64,000 nucleotides of DNA from Streptomyces sp. Tue6028 (GCF_002300165.1 NZ_MLCE01000019.1:186001-250000); one strand, 5' to 3'. Shown: positions 1-8,653, numbered from the stretch's first letter. Numbers and translations are program-made. Notes: a model not told the origin generated them from the sequence alone.

Positions 1-1
1 T

Positions 2-259
2 GCGGAGGTCGGCTACGACCTCGCGGAGCACGCCCGCGGCCACGGCTACGCGACCGAGGCGCTGCGCGCCCTGGCCGCCGAGGCCCTGGCCCGCGACGAC
101 GTCACGACCCTCTTCGCCGCCATCGACCGGGCCAACGCCCCCTCCCAGGGCGTGATCTCCCGCGCCGGGTTCACGCGGGTGAGCGAGGATGTGGAGCAGT
201 ACGCGTACGAACTGCGCGGCCTGGACCGTTCCTTGCGGCTCTACGCCCGCGAGAGCTGA
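2..259 (+). CDS. GNAT-family N-acetyltransferase, C-terminal part
   Basis: Only the last 85 codons lie in the window; the 5' end is missing. The visible part has the acetyl-CoA-binding segment of RimJ/RimL-type acetyltransferases (HARGHGYATEAL, the GxGYATEA pattern), followed by a typical NAPSQGVISRAGF segment (N-x-x-S-x-x-x-x-x-x-G-F). The family transfers an acetyl group from acetyl-CoA to an amine, often a protein N-terminus or small molecule. The substrate cannot be read from this fragment. Confidence 0.75.
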   Translation, partial: AEVGYDLAEHARGHGYATEALRALAAEALARDDVTTLFAAIDRANAPSQGVISRAGFTRVSEDVEQYAYELRGLDRSLRLYARES

Positions 260-454
260 CCCGGCCCCGCCCCGGGCCGGTGCCGCCCGGAGCCGCCCGC
301 CGGGTCTGCGTCCATCGGCGCAGTCCCGTCCAGCGGGGTGGCGTACCTCAGGCGGATCCGTGGCGTTCCGCACCCCCCGCACCCGCGCCCGCTCCCGATA
401 ATGCCTTCACCGCGGCGTGCGCGCCGCGCCGTTGTCGTGGATCGGGGGAACACG

Positions 455-1201
455 ATGAGCCGGCACGACCCACAGCCGCAACCGCAGCCGCCCGGACCGC
501 CCGCGCCCCCGGACCCCGGCCATCTGCTGGCCCGCACAGGGGTGCGGTGGACCATCATCGGCGTACTGGTCAGCACCCTGCTGACGGTCGTCGGTCTGGT
601 GGTGCAGGCGCGGCAGGGCCATGACGACACCGCCCGCGGGGGTTCGAGCGCGGGCGCCTCCGGCACGAACGGCGGCCCCGGCCCGTCCGAGGTGACACAG
701 CCGGTGACGGCGCCGGCGACGGCGCCGGTGACCTCACCGCCCGACGACGGCAGCGGTCTGACGGCCGCCGAGCGCGCGCTGCGCGACTCGCTCAACAGCG
801 ACCAGTGGCGGCGCGAGAGCTGCGAGCGCGAGACGGCACCGGGCGCGACGGCCGCGCTGAAGTGCACGGTGACGACGTCCGACGCCGGCGCGGGGACCGT
901 CACCACGAAGGCGGACATCGCGCTGTACCCGTCGAGGAGCAAGCTCCAGGAGGTGTACCGGAGTTATGCCGCGAACCTCCCGGAGGGCAACTGCGACCAG
1001 ACCATGAACGTCCGCGGCACGTGGCACGAGAACGGCTCCTCCGCCCCCGCCGGGGACATGGCCTGCTACACCGCCGACACCACCCGGTACGTCATCTTCT
1101 GCACGTACTACGACCGCCCGGCCCTGTTCCAGGTCACCGGGGCGGACCCCGCCGCGCTGACCAGCTGGTGGCACACCCTCGACCCGGTGTTCACGGACTG
1201 A
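455..1201 (+). CDS. membrane-anchored protein with extracytoplasmic domain
   Basis: 248 residues, function not recognised. A Pro/Gln-rich cytoplasmic N-terminus (about residues 1-30) leads to one hydrophobic segment (about 32-50, WTIIGVLVSTLLTVVGLVV), then a Ser/Thr/Pro-rich linker and a globular C-terminal domain with several Cys residues that could form disulfides outside the cell. The ATG at 455 is chosen because a GGGGG Shine-Dalgarno lies at 444-448; an upstream in-frame ATG at 338 would add an unlikely Arg/Pro-rich leader. It stands alone, convergent with the DUF4031 pair. The C-terminal domain resembles serine/threonine-kinase-associated extracellular domains in general layout only; that is a guess. 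Confidence 0.6.
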   Translation: MSRHDPQPQPQPPGPPAPPDPGHLLARTGVRWTIIGVLVSTLLTVVGLVVQARQGHDDTARGGSSAGASGTNGGPGPSEVTQPVTAPATAPVTSPPDDGSGLTAAERALRDSLNSDQWRRESCERETAPGATAALKCTVTTSDAGAGTVTTKADIALYPSRSKLQEVYRSYAANLPEGNCDQTMNVRGTWHENGSSAPAGDMACYTADTTRYVIFCTYYDRPALFQVTGADPAALTSWWHTLDPVFTD

Positions 1202-1237
1202 GGCTCCGGCGGGCCCGGTCCGCCCCGGACTCCCCGG

Positions 1238-1501
1238 TCACGTGCGCCGCTTGCGCCGGCGCAGCCCCGCCGCGTGCAGCAGCCGCACCACCTCGCGGCT
1301 GCTGACCTGCACCGCACCGGCCGCGACGGCGTCCGCGTAGCGGTGTTCGGGGATGTCGTAGTGGTCGCGCTCGAAGGCCCGCCGGGGTGCGCCCAACCCG
1401 TCCGCGAACGCGTGCAGTTCGTCGTAGGAGACGTCGCTGATCAGGTGGGACCACCATCGACCGTGCCCGGGCCAGGTGGGCGGGTCGATGTAGACCGTCA
1501 C
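1238..1501 (-). CDS. DUF4031 domain protein
   Basis: 87 residues covering a whole DUF4031 domain. It opens with TVYIDPPTWPGHGRWWSHL, followed by DVSYDELHAFADGLG and a basic LRRRKRRT tail, all typical of the family. Function is unknown. The GTG at 1501 is supported by GGAGG nine bases upstream and by a GTGA overlap with the stop of the preceding gene (1498-1881), so the two are probably translationally coupled. The conserved ERDHYDIP and ISD motifs suggest a nuclease-like or metal-binding fold, but no activity can be assigned. Confidence 0.75.
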   Translation of the reverse strand: MTVYIDPPTWPGHGRWWSHLISDVSYDELHAFADGLGAPRRAFERDHYDIPEHRYADAVAAGAVQVSSREVVRLLHAAGLRRRKRRT

Positions 1502-1881
1502 GAGGAGGGGCCTCCACCCGTCGCCGAGCCCAGCGAGCCCACCGAGGCCACCTTCACGCCCACCTTGTGGCACACCCAGTGCGGGTCGGGCCCCAACTCG
1601 GGCTCCACGTCGAGGGCGTGCGGATCGCCGGAGCCGCACACCGGGCACAGCGGCCACCGCCCGTACTTCTCCAGCAGCGCGTCCTGCACGTCCTGGGCGA
1701 CCAGCCCCGCGACATAGCCCGCGCCCTCCGGCCACTGCTCGACCCACCAGCGGCGCTGCACCACCGACTCCTCCACGAGGCTGACGACGTCCGCCTCGGC
1801 GACCTCACCTGCGACCAGGTCGGCGAGTACGAGGGAGCGCGCGGCATGCAGGGCCTGCTCCAGGGGGCTGATGGGGTCCAT
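1498..1881 (-). CDS. conserved hypothetical protein with CxxC, upstream of DUF4031
   Basis: 127 residues, function unknown. The N-terminal half is helical (SPLEQALHAARSLVLADLVAGEVAEADVV...). The middle holds a CPVCGSGDPH motif and a later Cys (HWVCHK), which could bind a metal. The ATG at 1881 has a GGGGAC just upstream. Its stop overlaps the start of the DUF4031 gene by four bases, so they form one operon. It diverges from the RpiR regulator across a 56-bp gap that contains that regulator's promoter. Confidence 0.6.
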   Translation of the reverse strand: MDPISPLEQALHAARSLVLADLVAGEVAEADVVSLVEESVVQRRWWVEQWPEGAGYVAGLVAQDVQDALLEKYGRWPLCPVCGSGDPHALDVEPELGPDPHWVCHKVGVKVASVGSLGSATGGGPSS

Positions 1882-1900
1882 GTCCCCATTGTGCGCACCC

Positions 1901-1964
1901 TTGACCGTATGCCCCAAAGGAAAATATCTTTCATCATGTGACCAATGACGTGAAGGAAATTTTC
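1901..1964 (+). promoter_or_regulatory. promoter and paired inverted-repeat operator of the RpiR regulator
   Basis: TTGACC (1901-1906) and TATCTT (1925-1930) are 18 bp apart on the + strand and would start RNA at about 1937, next to the GTG at 1938. The gene would then be leaderless, which fits the lack of a Shine-Dalgarno. Two 14-bp arms, 1920-1933 (GAAAATATCTTTCA) and 1951-1964 (TGAAGGAAATTTTC), are inverted copies matching at 12 of 14 positions. Each arm is also roughly self-palindromic (GAAA...TTTC). The first covers the -10 box and the second the first codons, as expected for autorepression. Confidence 0.5.
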
Positions 1965-2864
1965 GCGGGAGAGGCACCGCCCGCCCCCGCCGCCCTCGCG
2001 GCCAAGGTGCGGACGCTCGCCCCCTCGATGACCCGCTCCATGCAGCGCGTCGCCGAGGCCGTCGCCGGCGACCCCGCCGGCTGCGCGGCCCTCACGGTCA
2101 CGGGCCTCGCCGAGCTCACCGGCACCAGCGAGGCCACCGTCGTCCGCACCGCCCGTCTCCTGGGCTACCCCGGGTACCGCGACCTGCGGCTGGCACTCGC
2201 CGGGCTCGCCGCCCAGCAGCAGTCGGGCCGCGCGCCCGCCGTCACCGCCGACATCGCGGTCGACGACCCGATCGCCGACGTCGTCGCGAAACTGGCGTAC
2301 GACGAGCAGCAGACCCTCGCCGACACCGCCGCCGGACTCGACACCGTCCAGCTCGGCGCCGCCGTCACCGCGCTCGCCGCGGCCCGCCGCGTCGACATCT
2401 ACGGCGTCGGCGCCTCCGGCCTGGTCGCCCAGGACCTCGCCCAGAAGCTGCTGCGCATCGGACTCATAGCCCACTCGCACAGCGATCCGCACCTCGCCGT
2501 CACCAACGCGGTGCAACTGCGGGCCAAGGACGTGGCGATCGCCATCACGCACTCCGGCTCGACCGGCGACGTCATAGAGCCGCTCCGGGTCGCCTTCGAG
2601 CACGGGGCGACGACGGTCGCCGTCACCGGCCGGCCGGGCGGACCCGTCACGCAGTACGCGGACCACATCCTCACCACGTCCACCGCCCGCGAGAGCGAAC
2701 TGCGTCCGGCGGCGATGTCGTCGCGCACCAGCCAGCTCCTCGTGGTGGACTGCCTGTTCGTGGGCGTCGCACAACGGACGTACGAGAAGGCGGCACCGGC
2801 ACTGTCCGCCTCGTACGAGGCGCTGGCGCACCGCCACACCCCTCGCGGCGGCGGATCCCGCTAG
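1938..2864 (+). CDS. MurR/RpiR-family transcriptional regulator
   Basis: 308 residues. An N-terminal RpiR helix-turn-helix (about residues 30-100; LTVTGLAELTGTSEATVVR) is followed by a SIS sugar-isomerase domain (about 135-270; DIYGVGASG and ITHSGSTGDVIEP) that binds phosphosugars in this family. The 5' neighbour of murQ and a PTS EIIBC, it most likely senses MurNAc-6-phosphate or a related sugar phosphate and controls those genes and itself. GTG at 1938 is used; GTG at 1950 is possible. No good ribosome site precedes it, consistent with leaderless translation. Confidence 0.85.
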   Translation: MTNDVKEIFAGEAPPAPAALAAKVRTLAPSMTRSMQRVAEAVAGDPAGCAALTVTGLAELTGTSEATVVRTARLLGYPGYRDLRLALAGLAAQQQSGRAPAVTADIAVDDPIADVVAKLAYDEQQTLADTAAGLDTVQLGAAVTALAAARRVDIYGVGASGLVAQDLAQKLLRIGLIAHSHSDPHLAVTNAVQLRAKDVAIAITHSGSTGDVIEPLRVAFEHGATTVAVTGRPGGPVTQYADHILTTSTARESELRPAAMSSRTSQLLVVDCLFVGVAQRTYEKAAPALSASYEALAHRHTPRGGGSR

Positions 2865-2979
2865 CCGGGGAGGGCCGGCGCACCGGCGCCCGGCCGCCTC
2901 ACCGCGCCTCTTGACCGACGGGGCCCTTCTTCACACAGCACCAGAAGTCGTCGTACCGCACTGGAAAGAGCCGCCCTCC

Positions 2980-3927
2980 ATGACCTCAACCGCCGACGCC
3001 TCCTCCAACTACCGTGACCTGCGGGACCAGTTGGACTCGATGACCACCGAGGCGTTCCGCCCCGAACTCGCCGAGATCGACCAGCTGGCCACGCTGGAGA
3101 TCGCCCGGATCATGAACGGTGAGGACGCGACGGTGCCGACGGCCGTCGCGGCTCAGCTGCCGCTCATCGCCGCCGCCATCGACGACATCGCGGACCGCAT
3201 GTCCCGCGGCGGCCGTCTCGTCTACGCGGGCGCGGGCACCGCGGGGCGCCTCGGCGTCCTGGACGCCTCCGAGTGCCCGCCCACCTTCAACACCGACCCG
3301 TCCGAGGTGGTGGGCCTGATCGCGGGCGGCCCGACCGCCATGGTGACCTCGATCGAGGGTGCGGAGGACTCCAGGGAGCTGGCCGCGGCCGACCTGGAGG
3401 CACTGTCGCTGACCTCCGACGACACGGTGGTCGGCGTCTCCGCCTCCGGCCGCACCCCGTACGCCGTCGGTGCGGTCGAGCACGCCCGCGCGCGGGGCGC
3501 CCTGACGGTCGGCCTGTCCTGCAACGCGGGCAGCCCGCTCGCGGCGGCCGCGGACCACGGCATCGAGGTCGTGGTGGGCCCCGAACTGCTGACCGGTTCG
3601 ACACGCCTGAAGTCGGGCACGGCCCAGAAGATCGTCCTCAACATGCTCTCGACGATCACGATGATCCGCCTGGGCAAGACCTACGGGAATCTGATGGTCG
3701 ACGTACGCGCGTCGAACGAGAAGCTCCGGGCCCGCTCCCGCCGCATCGTCGCGCTGGCGACGGGCGCCCCGGACGAGGACATCGAGCGGGCGCTCGCCGC
3801 CACGGACGGCGAGGTGAAGAACGCGATCCTCACGATCCTCGGCGAGGTGGACGCTCCCACGGCCGCCCGCCTTCTGAAGGAGAGCAGCGGCCACCTGCGC
3901 GCCGCGCTGGCGACCGCGGCCGACTGA
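2980..3927 (+). CDS. murQ: N-acetylmuramic acid 6-phosphate etherase
   Basis: 315 residues, normal length. MurQ cleaves the lactyl ether of MurNAc-6-phosphate to give GlcNAc-6-phosphate and D-lactate in cell-wall recycling. The SIS domain shows the family motifs YAGAGTAGRLGVLDASECPP, VSASGRTPYA and LKSGTAQKIVLN. The ATG at 2980 has GGAAAGAG at 2963-2970 upstream. The regulator lies before it and the EIIBC gene starts 16 bp after its stop, so uptake and etherase are probably co-transcribed. The product feeds NagA, encoded further right at 19,581. Confidence 0.93.
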   Translation: MTSTADASSNYRDLRDQLDSMTTEAFRPELAEIDQLATLEIARIMNGEDATVPTAVAAQLPLIAAAIDDIADRMSRGGRLVYAGAGTAGRLGVLDASECPPTFNTDPSEVVGLIAGGPTAMVTSIEGAEDSRELAAADLEALSLTSDDTVVGVSASGRTPYAVGAVEHARARGALTVGLSCNAGSPLAAAADHGIEVVVGPELLTGSTRLKSGTAQKIVLNMLSTITMIRLGKTYGNLMVDVRASNEKLRARSRRIVALATGAPDEDIERALAATDGEVKNAILTILGEVDAPTAARLLKESSGHLRAALATAAD

Positions 3928-3943
3928 CCAGCACTCTCGGAGG

Positions 3944-5422
3944 GTGCGCACACCGGACAGCCTCACCGCCGAAGCGATCCTGCCCCTCGTGGGCGGCCCC
4001 GCGAACGTCGTCTCCGTCGCCCACTGCATGACCCGCCTCCGGCTGGGCCTGCGGGACCGGAGCCTGGTCCAGGAGGCGGCGCTGCGGGCGCTGCCCGCCG
4101 TGCTCGGCGTCGTCGCCGACGACGCCACCTACCAGATCGTCCTGGGCCCGGGGACGGTCGCCCGGGTCACCCCCGAGTTCGAGGCCCTGCTGACCGCGGC
4201 GCCGGCCGGCGCCGCGAAGAGGCCGGCAGCCGGCGCACCCGGCCTCCTGGCCACCGCCCCGCCCGGCCCTCCGGCGGACAGCACCGCCGAACGGCTGGCG
4301 GCCAGGGGCGCGGAGCTGAAGGCCGACCGGCGCCGACGCAACTCCACACCCGTGCGGATCATGCTGCGCCGGATCGCGGACATCTTCGTCCCGCTGATCC
4401 CGGCCCTGATCGGCTGCGGAGTGGTCGCCGGCCTCAACGGCCTGCTGATCAACCTCGGATGGCTCCCGGGCATCACCCCGGCGCTGACCGCGATCGCCTC
4501 CGGCTTCATGGCGCTGATCCCCGTCTTCGTCGGTTACAACACGGCGAAGGAGTTCGGCGGGACGCCCGTCCTCGGCGGCGCGGTGGCGGCGATCGTGGTG
4601 TACGCGGGGGTGGCCAAGGTGACGGTGTCCGGCACGGCGCTGTCCCCCGGCCAGGGCGGCGTCCTGGGCGCCCTGGCCGCGGCGCTGCTGGGCACCTACG
4701 TGGAGAAGTGGATCCGCGGCCGGGTCCCGGACGCGCTGGACGTCCTCGTCACCCCGACGCTCACCGTCCTGATCACCGGCCTGGTGACGCTCTACGGCCT
4801 GATGTACGCGGCCGGTGAACTGGCCACGGCCATCGGCACGGCGGCGAACTGGCTCCTCGACCACACGGGCGCCCTCGCGGGCCTGGTCCTGGGCGGCCTG
4901 TTCCTCCCCCTGGTGATGCTGGGCCTGCACCAGGCGCTGATCCCCATCCACACCACCCTCATCGAACAGCAGGGCTACACGGTCCTGCTGCCCATCCTGG
5001 CGATGGCGGGCGCGGGCCAGGTCGGCGCCGCCCTCGCGGTCTACGTCCGGCTGCGCCACGACACGTCGCTGCGCACGACGATCAGGTCGGCCCTGCCCGC
5101 CGGCCTCCTCGGCGTCGGCGAACCCCTCATCTACGGCGTCTCCCTGCCGCTCGGCCGCCCCTTCGTCACCGCCTGCGCGGGCGGAGCCGCGGGCGGCGCC
5201 TTCGTCGGCTTCTTCTCGATGCTGGGCGACAAGGTCGGCTCCACGGCCATCGGCCCCTCGGGCTGGGCACTGTTCCCGCTCCTGAACGGCAGCCGGGGCC
5301 CGGTCCTCGCCGCGGCGGTCTACGCGGGCGGCCTGCTCACGGGGTACGTCGTCGGCTTCGCGGCCACCTATTTCTACGGCCTCGCCGGATTGTCGGTGAC
5401 GCGTGCGAGGGTGGAGCCATGA
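3944..5422 (+). CDS. PTS transporter EIIBC, probably MurNAc/GlcNAc-type
   Basis: 492 residues. An N-terminal EIIB domain (about 1-85) has the phosphocysteine motif AHCMTRLR with Cys28. A Pro/Ala-rich linker (about 85-140) joins it to a hydrophobic EIIC domain of about ten membrane segments, with LGVGEPLIYGV typical of the glucose superfamily. No EIIA domain is present, so phosphate must come from a separate EIIA. Position after murQ suggests import of MurNAc as MurNAc-6-phosphate (MurP-like). The only plausible start is GTG 3944, but GGAGG abuts it with no spacer. Its stop overlaps the next gene (ATGA). Confidence 0.85.
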   Translation: MRTPDSLTAEAILPLVGGPANVVSVAHCMTRLRLGLRDRSLVQEAALRALPAVLGVVADDATYQIVLGPGTVARVTPEFEALLTAAPAGAAKRPAAGAPGLLATAPPGPPADSTAERLAARGAELKADRRRRNSTPVRIMLRRIADIFVPLIPALIGCGVVAGLNGLLINLGWLPGITPALTAIASGFMALIPVFVGYNTAKEFGGTPVLGGAVAAIVVYAGVAKVTVSGTALSPGQGGVLGALAAALLGTYVEKWIRGRVPDALDVLVTPTLTVLITGLVTLYGLMYAAGELATAIGTAANWLLDHTGALAGLVLGGLFLPLVMLGLHQALIPIHTTLIEQQGYTVLLPILAMAGAGQVGAALAVYVRLRHDTSLRTTIRSALPAGLLGVGEPLIYGVSLPLGRPFVTACAGGAAGGAFVGFFSMLGDKVGSTAIGPSGWALFPLLNGSRGPVLAAAVYAGGLLTGYVVGFAATYFYGLAGLSVTRARVEP

Positions 5423-6000
5423 ACCACGCACAGCTGACCGCCCTCGGCCGGGCCCTTCGCCTGCTCGGTGAGCACGGCGACGCGCTCACCGCCGACACGC
5501 CCGACGCGAAGCTGCACGAGGTCAAGGCGGACCTGAAGCGGGCGCTGGACCTGCTCGACGAGACGGTGACGACCGCGGCACCCGCGACACGCTGCTCCGA
5601 GCATCCGAACGGGCCGGTGGACGAGGGCGCCCCCGATCTGTGCCTGCTCTGCGAGACCCGGCGCCGCACCGCCCGCCGCACCGAGGTCAACGACGCGTAC
5701 GGACGCGCCCGCCGCCCGGACGAGTCCCCCGAGCGCGCCACGTCGCGTTACGGCGTGCGCGGCGACCGCCCCCAGCCCCAGCAGCGCTGGCTCCCGGAAG
5801 TGTGGAACGGCCAGGAATGGCAGCTGTGCGGCACCCCGCGCCGCGACCGCCACGAGGCCGAGCGCTATCTCGCCGCCGAGCGCAGGACGCCCCACCCGGG
5901 CATGGCCTACCGCCTGGTCCACGAGTTCACCGACTACGAGGTCCTGCGCATCTGGGGCACGCCCGTCCGGGTCGACATCGAGCCGATGGGGAATCTGTAA
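5419..6000 (+). CDS. conserved actinobacterial protein with zinc-ribbon-like Cys/His cluster
   Basis: 193 residues, function unknown. A helical N-terminus (about 1-50) is followed by CSEHPNGP...DLCLLC, a plausible metal-binding cluster, then a basic Arg-rich stretch and a C-terminal region rich in aromatic residues. The start overlaps the stop of the PTS gene by four bases (ATGA), so it is probably translated from the same message. That may be incidental rather than a sign of a role in sugar uptake. Confidence 0.6.
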   Translation: MNHAQLTALGRALRLLGEHGDALTADTPDAKLHEVKADLKRALDLLDETVTTAAPATRCSEHPNGPVDEGAPDLCLLCETRRRTARRTEVNDAYGRARRPDESPERATSRYGVRGDRPQPQQRWLPEVWNGQEWQLCGTPRRDRHEAERYLAAERRTPHPGMAYRLVHEFTDYEVLRIWGTPVRVDIEPMGNL

Positions 6001-6128
6001 CCCGCGCCCGGCGGCACTGCTTTTCCTCACTCCGAGTATCGGCGTTCACCACACAGCGTGGCCGACCGCTCTCTAACCTGGCCGAAGACGGCACCTCAAC
6101 AACCCCTCCTGCGCGACAGGGAGTTGCC

Positions 6129-6974
6129 ATGCCAGGACGCCCCAAGGACCTCGACCCGTCCTCGTCGCCCCGGGCCATGATCGGCGCGGAGCTGCGGCAC
6201 GCCCGCGAGAACGCCGGCCTCAGCCAGGCCGAGCTGGGCGAACCGCTCTTCGTCAGCGGCTCGTTCATCGGCCAGCTGGAGGCCGGGACCCGCCGCCTCC
6301 ACCTCGAATACGCCGTCCAGATGGACGAGATCCTGGGCACGAAGGGCTTCTTCGCCCGCAACTGCCGGGCGCTGGCCAAGTCCAAGTACCCCGACCACTT
6401 CGCGGAGGCGGCGGAGGCCGAGGCGATCGCCACGGCGATCAGGCAGTACGCGCAGTTGCTCATCCCCGGCCTGCTGCAGACCAAGGCCTATGCGGAAGCC
6501 GTCTTCCGCGCATACAGGCCGACGTCGACGGACGAAGAGATCGAGTCCCTGGTGGCCGCCCGCCTCGAACGGGCCCGCCTCCTCGACGATCCGACAACGC
6601 CACTGGTGTGGGCGGTCTTCGACGAGGCGGCACTGCGGAGGGAGGTCGGCGGCGGGGCGGTGATGGCGGAGGCACTGCGGCATGTGGCGGACTTGGCGCG
6701 CAAGCACCGGATCATCGTGCAGGTGGTCCCGTTCCCTGCGGGAGCACACGCGGCGATGGACGGTCCGCTGAAGCTCATGGAGTTCGCCGACGCACCACCG
6801 CTCTCCTTCGTCGAGGCCCCGGACATGGGGAAACTTCTCGACGACCCGGCCACCGTGGCCCGCCACGCACTGATGTTCAACTTCCTCCAGGCGGCGGCAC
6901 TTTCACCCCAGGATTCACTGGCCCTGCTGGAGACGCTGGCGCAGGATTACGAGCATGGAGAACAGCACCCGTGA
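6129..6974 (+). CDS. XRE-family regulator with DUF5753 domain
   Basis: 281 residues. An N-terminal helix-turn-helix (about 18-75; LRHARENAGLSQAELGE and SFIGQLEAGTRR) is followed by a DUF5753 domain (about 90-275; QLLIPGLLQTKAYAEAVF, VVPFPAGAHAAMDGP). This is the standard abundant Streptomyces pair with a downstream DUF397 protein; the best-studied members affect development and antibiotic production. The ATG at 6129 is preceded by AGGGAG. The 3' end overlaps the DUF397 gene by 20 bp. Confidence 0.88.
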   Translation: MPGRPKDLDPSSSPRAMIGAELRHARENAGLSQAELGEPLFVSGSFIGQLEAGTRRLHLEYAVQMDEILGTKGFFARNCRALAKSKYPDHFAEAAEAEAIATAIRQYAQLLIPGLLQTKAYAEAVFRAYRPTSTDEEIESLVAARLERARLLDDPTTPLVWAVFDEAALRREVGGGAVMAEALRHVADLARKHRIIVQVVPFPAGAHAAMDGPLKLMEFADAPPLSFVEAPDMGKLLDDPATVARHALMFNFLQAAALSPQDSLALLETLAQDYEHGEQHP

Positions 6975-7218
6975 GGACGACCTGAGCACGGCCACCTGGT
7001 TCAAGTCCAGCTACAGCGGTGGCGAGGGCGGCGACTGCCTGGAGGCCGCCCGGTGGCGCAAGTCGACGTACAGCGGAGGGCAGGGCGGCGACTGCCTGGA
7101 GGTGGCCGACGGTCACCCCACCCTCGTACCGGTCCGGGACTCCAAGAACCCCCTCGGTCCGGCACTCCTCTTCCGGACCGAGGCGTGGACGGCCTTCGTC
7201 GAGAACCTGAAGCACTGA
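6955..7218 (+). CDS. DUF397 protein with duplicated N-terminal motif
   Basis: 87 residues. DUF397 proteins partner the XRE/DUF5753 regulators. The opening motif of the domain occurs twice in tandem: WFKSSYSGGEGGDCLEAA (about 15-32) and WRKSTYSGGQGGDCLEVA (about 34-51). The second copy is followed by the usual VPVRDSKNPLGPAL and WTAFV elements, so only it completes the domain. Its ATG lies inside the end of the regulator gene, indicating coupled translation. The duplication is unusual. Confidence 0.85.
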   Translation: MENSTREDDLSTATWFKSSYSGGEGGDCLEAARWRKSTYSGGQGGDCLEVADGHPTLVPVRDSKNPLGPALLFRTEAWTAFVENLKH

Positions 7219-7279
7219 CCGCCGGGATCAGCCGAACAGCGGGTCCCGCTTCAGCTCACGGAGTTCACCCGCACACGTC

Positions 7280-7317
7280 GGGGCGGCACCCGCGGCTCAC
7301 GCGACGGGTGCCGCCCC
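7280..7317. terminator. terminator hairpin between convergent genes
   Basis: A 13-bp perfect stem (7280-7292 with 7305-7317; GGGGCGGCACCCG) lies between the DUF397 stop (7218, + strand) and the oxidoreductase stop (7331, - strand). It can end transcription from both sides. Confidence 0.7.
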
Positions 7318-7330
7318 TGGCGGCGCAGGG

Positions 7331-8452
7331 TCAGCTCAGCGAGCGCAGCGCCGACGCGTCGTACGGCGCCAGCTCCCCGAACCGTCCGTCGAGGACCTTC
7401 GCCGCCCACTCCGGGTCCTGGAGCAGCGCACGGCCGACGGCGACGAGGTCGAACTCGTCGCGCTCCAGGCGGTCCAGCAGGTTGTCGAGGCCGGCCACCG
7501 GGGCGCCCTCGCCCTGGAACGCCTTGATGAAGTCGCCGTCCAGGCCCACCGAGCCGACGGTGATGGTGGGCTTGCCGGTGAGCTTCTTCGTCCAGCCGGC
7601 CAGGTTCAGGTCGGAGCCGTCGAACTCCGGGAGCCAGTAACGGCGGGTGGAGGCGTGGAAGGCGTCCACGCCGGCCGCGGCGAGCGGCGTGAGGATCGCG
7701 TCCAGCTCCTCCGGCGTCTCGGCGAGACGCGCGTCGTACGCCTGCTGCTTCCACTGCGAGTAGCGGAAGATGACCGGGAAGTCCGGCGAGACGGCCGCGC
7801 GGACTGCGGCCACGATCTCGGCCGCGAACTTGGCGCGCGCCACCGGGTCGCCGCCGTACGCGTCCGTGCGGCGGTTGGTGCCCTCCCACAGGAACTGGTC
7901 GATGAGGTAGCCATGGGCGCCGTGCAGTTCGACACCGTCGAAGCCGATGCGCTCCGCGGCGGCGGCGGACTCGGCGAACGCCTCGACGACGTCGTCGAGG
8001 TCCTGCTGGGTCATGGCCTTGCCGGTGACGTCCGCGCCGGCCGAGGTGAGTCCGGAGGGGCCGACCGCGGGGGCGTCGGCGAACGGCGGCTCGCCCGCGT
8101 TGCGGACCATGCCGATGTGCCACAGCTGGGGCACGATCGTGCCACCCGCCGCGTGCACGGCGTCGGCGACCTTCGTCCAGCCCTCCAGCTGCTCCGCGCC
8201 GTGGAAGCGCGGCACCCGGTCGCTCTGCCCGGCCGAGTCGTGGCCCACGTAGGTGCCCTCGGTGACGATGAGGCCGACACCCGCGGCGGCGCGGCGGGCG
8301 TAGTAGCCGATGACGTCCTCGCCCGGGACTCCACCGGGGGAGAACATGCGGGTCATCGGGGCCATCACGATCCGGTTGGGGACGGTCAGCCCGTTCAGGG
8401 AAACGGGCCGGGACAGGATCTCTGCGGCGCGGGAGGCGGCGGTGTCGCTCAC
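7331..8452 (-). CDS. NADH:flavin oxidoreductase, Old Yellow Enzyme family
   Basis: 373 residues, a single FMN-binding TIM barrel. Family signs are NRIVMAPMTR near the N-terminus, LWHIG, and the substrate-binding segment FDGVELHGAHGYLIDQFLW with DAYGG. These enzymes reduce activated alkenes or related compounds with NAD(P)H; the natural substrate is not evident. GTG 8452 is preceded by GAGGAG on the minus strand. No iron-sulfur cysteine motif is visible, so it is the classic OYE type rather than the 2,4-dienoyl-CoA reductase type. Confidence 0.85.
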   Translation of the reverse strand: MSDTAASRAAEILSRPVSLNGLTVPNRIVMAPMTRMFSPGGVPGEDVIGYYARRAAAGVGLIVTEGTYVGHDSAGQSDRVPRFHGAEQLEGWTKVADAVHAAGGTIVPQLWHIGMVRNAGEPPFADAPAVGPSGLTSAGADVTGKAMTQQDLDDVVEAFAESAAAAERIGFDGVELHGAHGYLIDQFLWEGTNRRTDAYGGDPVARAKFAAEIVAAVRAAVSPDFPVIFRYSQWKQQAYDARLAETPEELDAILTPLAAAGVDAFHASTRRYWLPEFDGSDLNLAGWTKKLTGKPTITVGSVGLDGDFIKAFQGEGAPVAGLDNLLDRLERDEFDLVAVGRALLQDPEWAAKVLDGRFGELAPYDASALRSLS

Positions 8453-8653
8453 GGAGCGGTCTCCTCGGGTGGGGTCGGAGAGGCGTCACTCTGACGCCGA
8501 GCGGGACATTCCGGGTGGTATGTGCACATGCATCAACCACCCCTCCGGATCAACCCGTGAACCCCGGCCCCGCATTCCGCCGCACCCGCACGACACCTGT
8601 GATCCCGACCACGCCCCACCGGGGACACAGCCGGACCGCGCACCCGAAAACGC

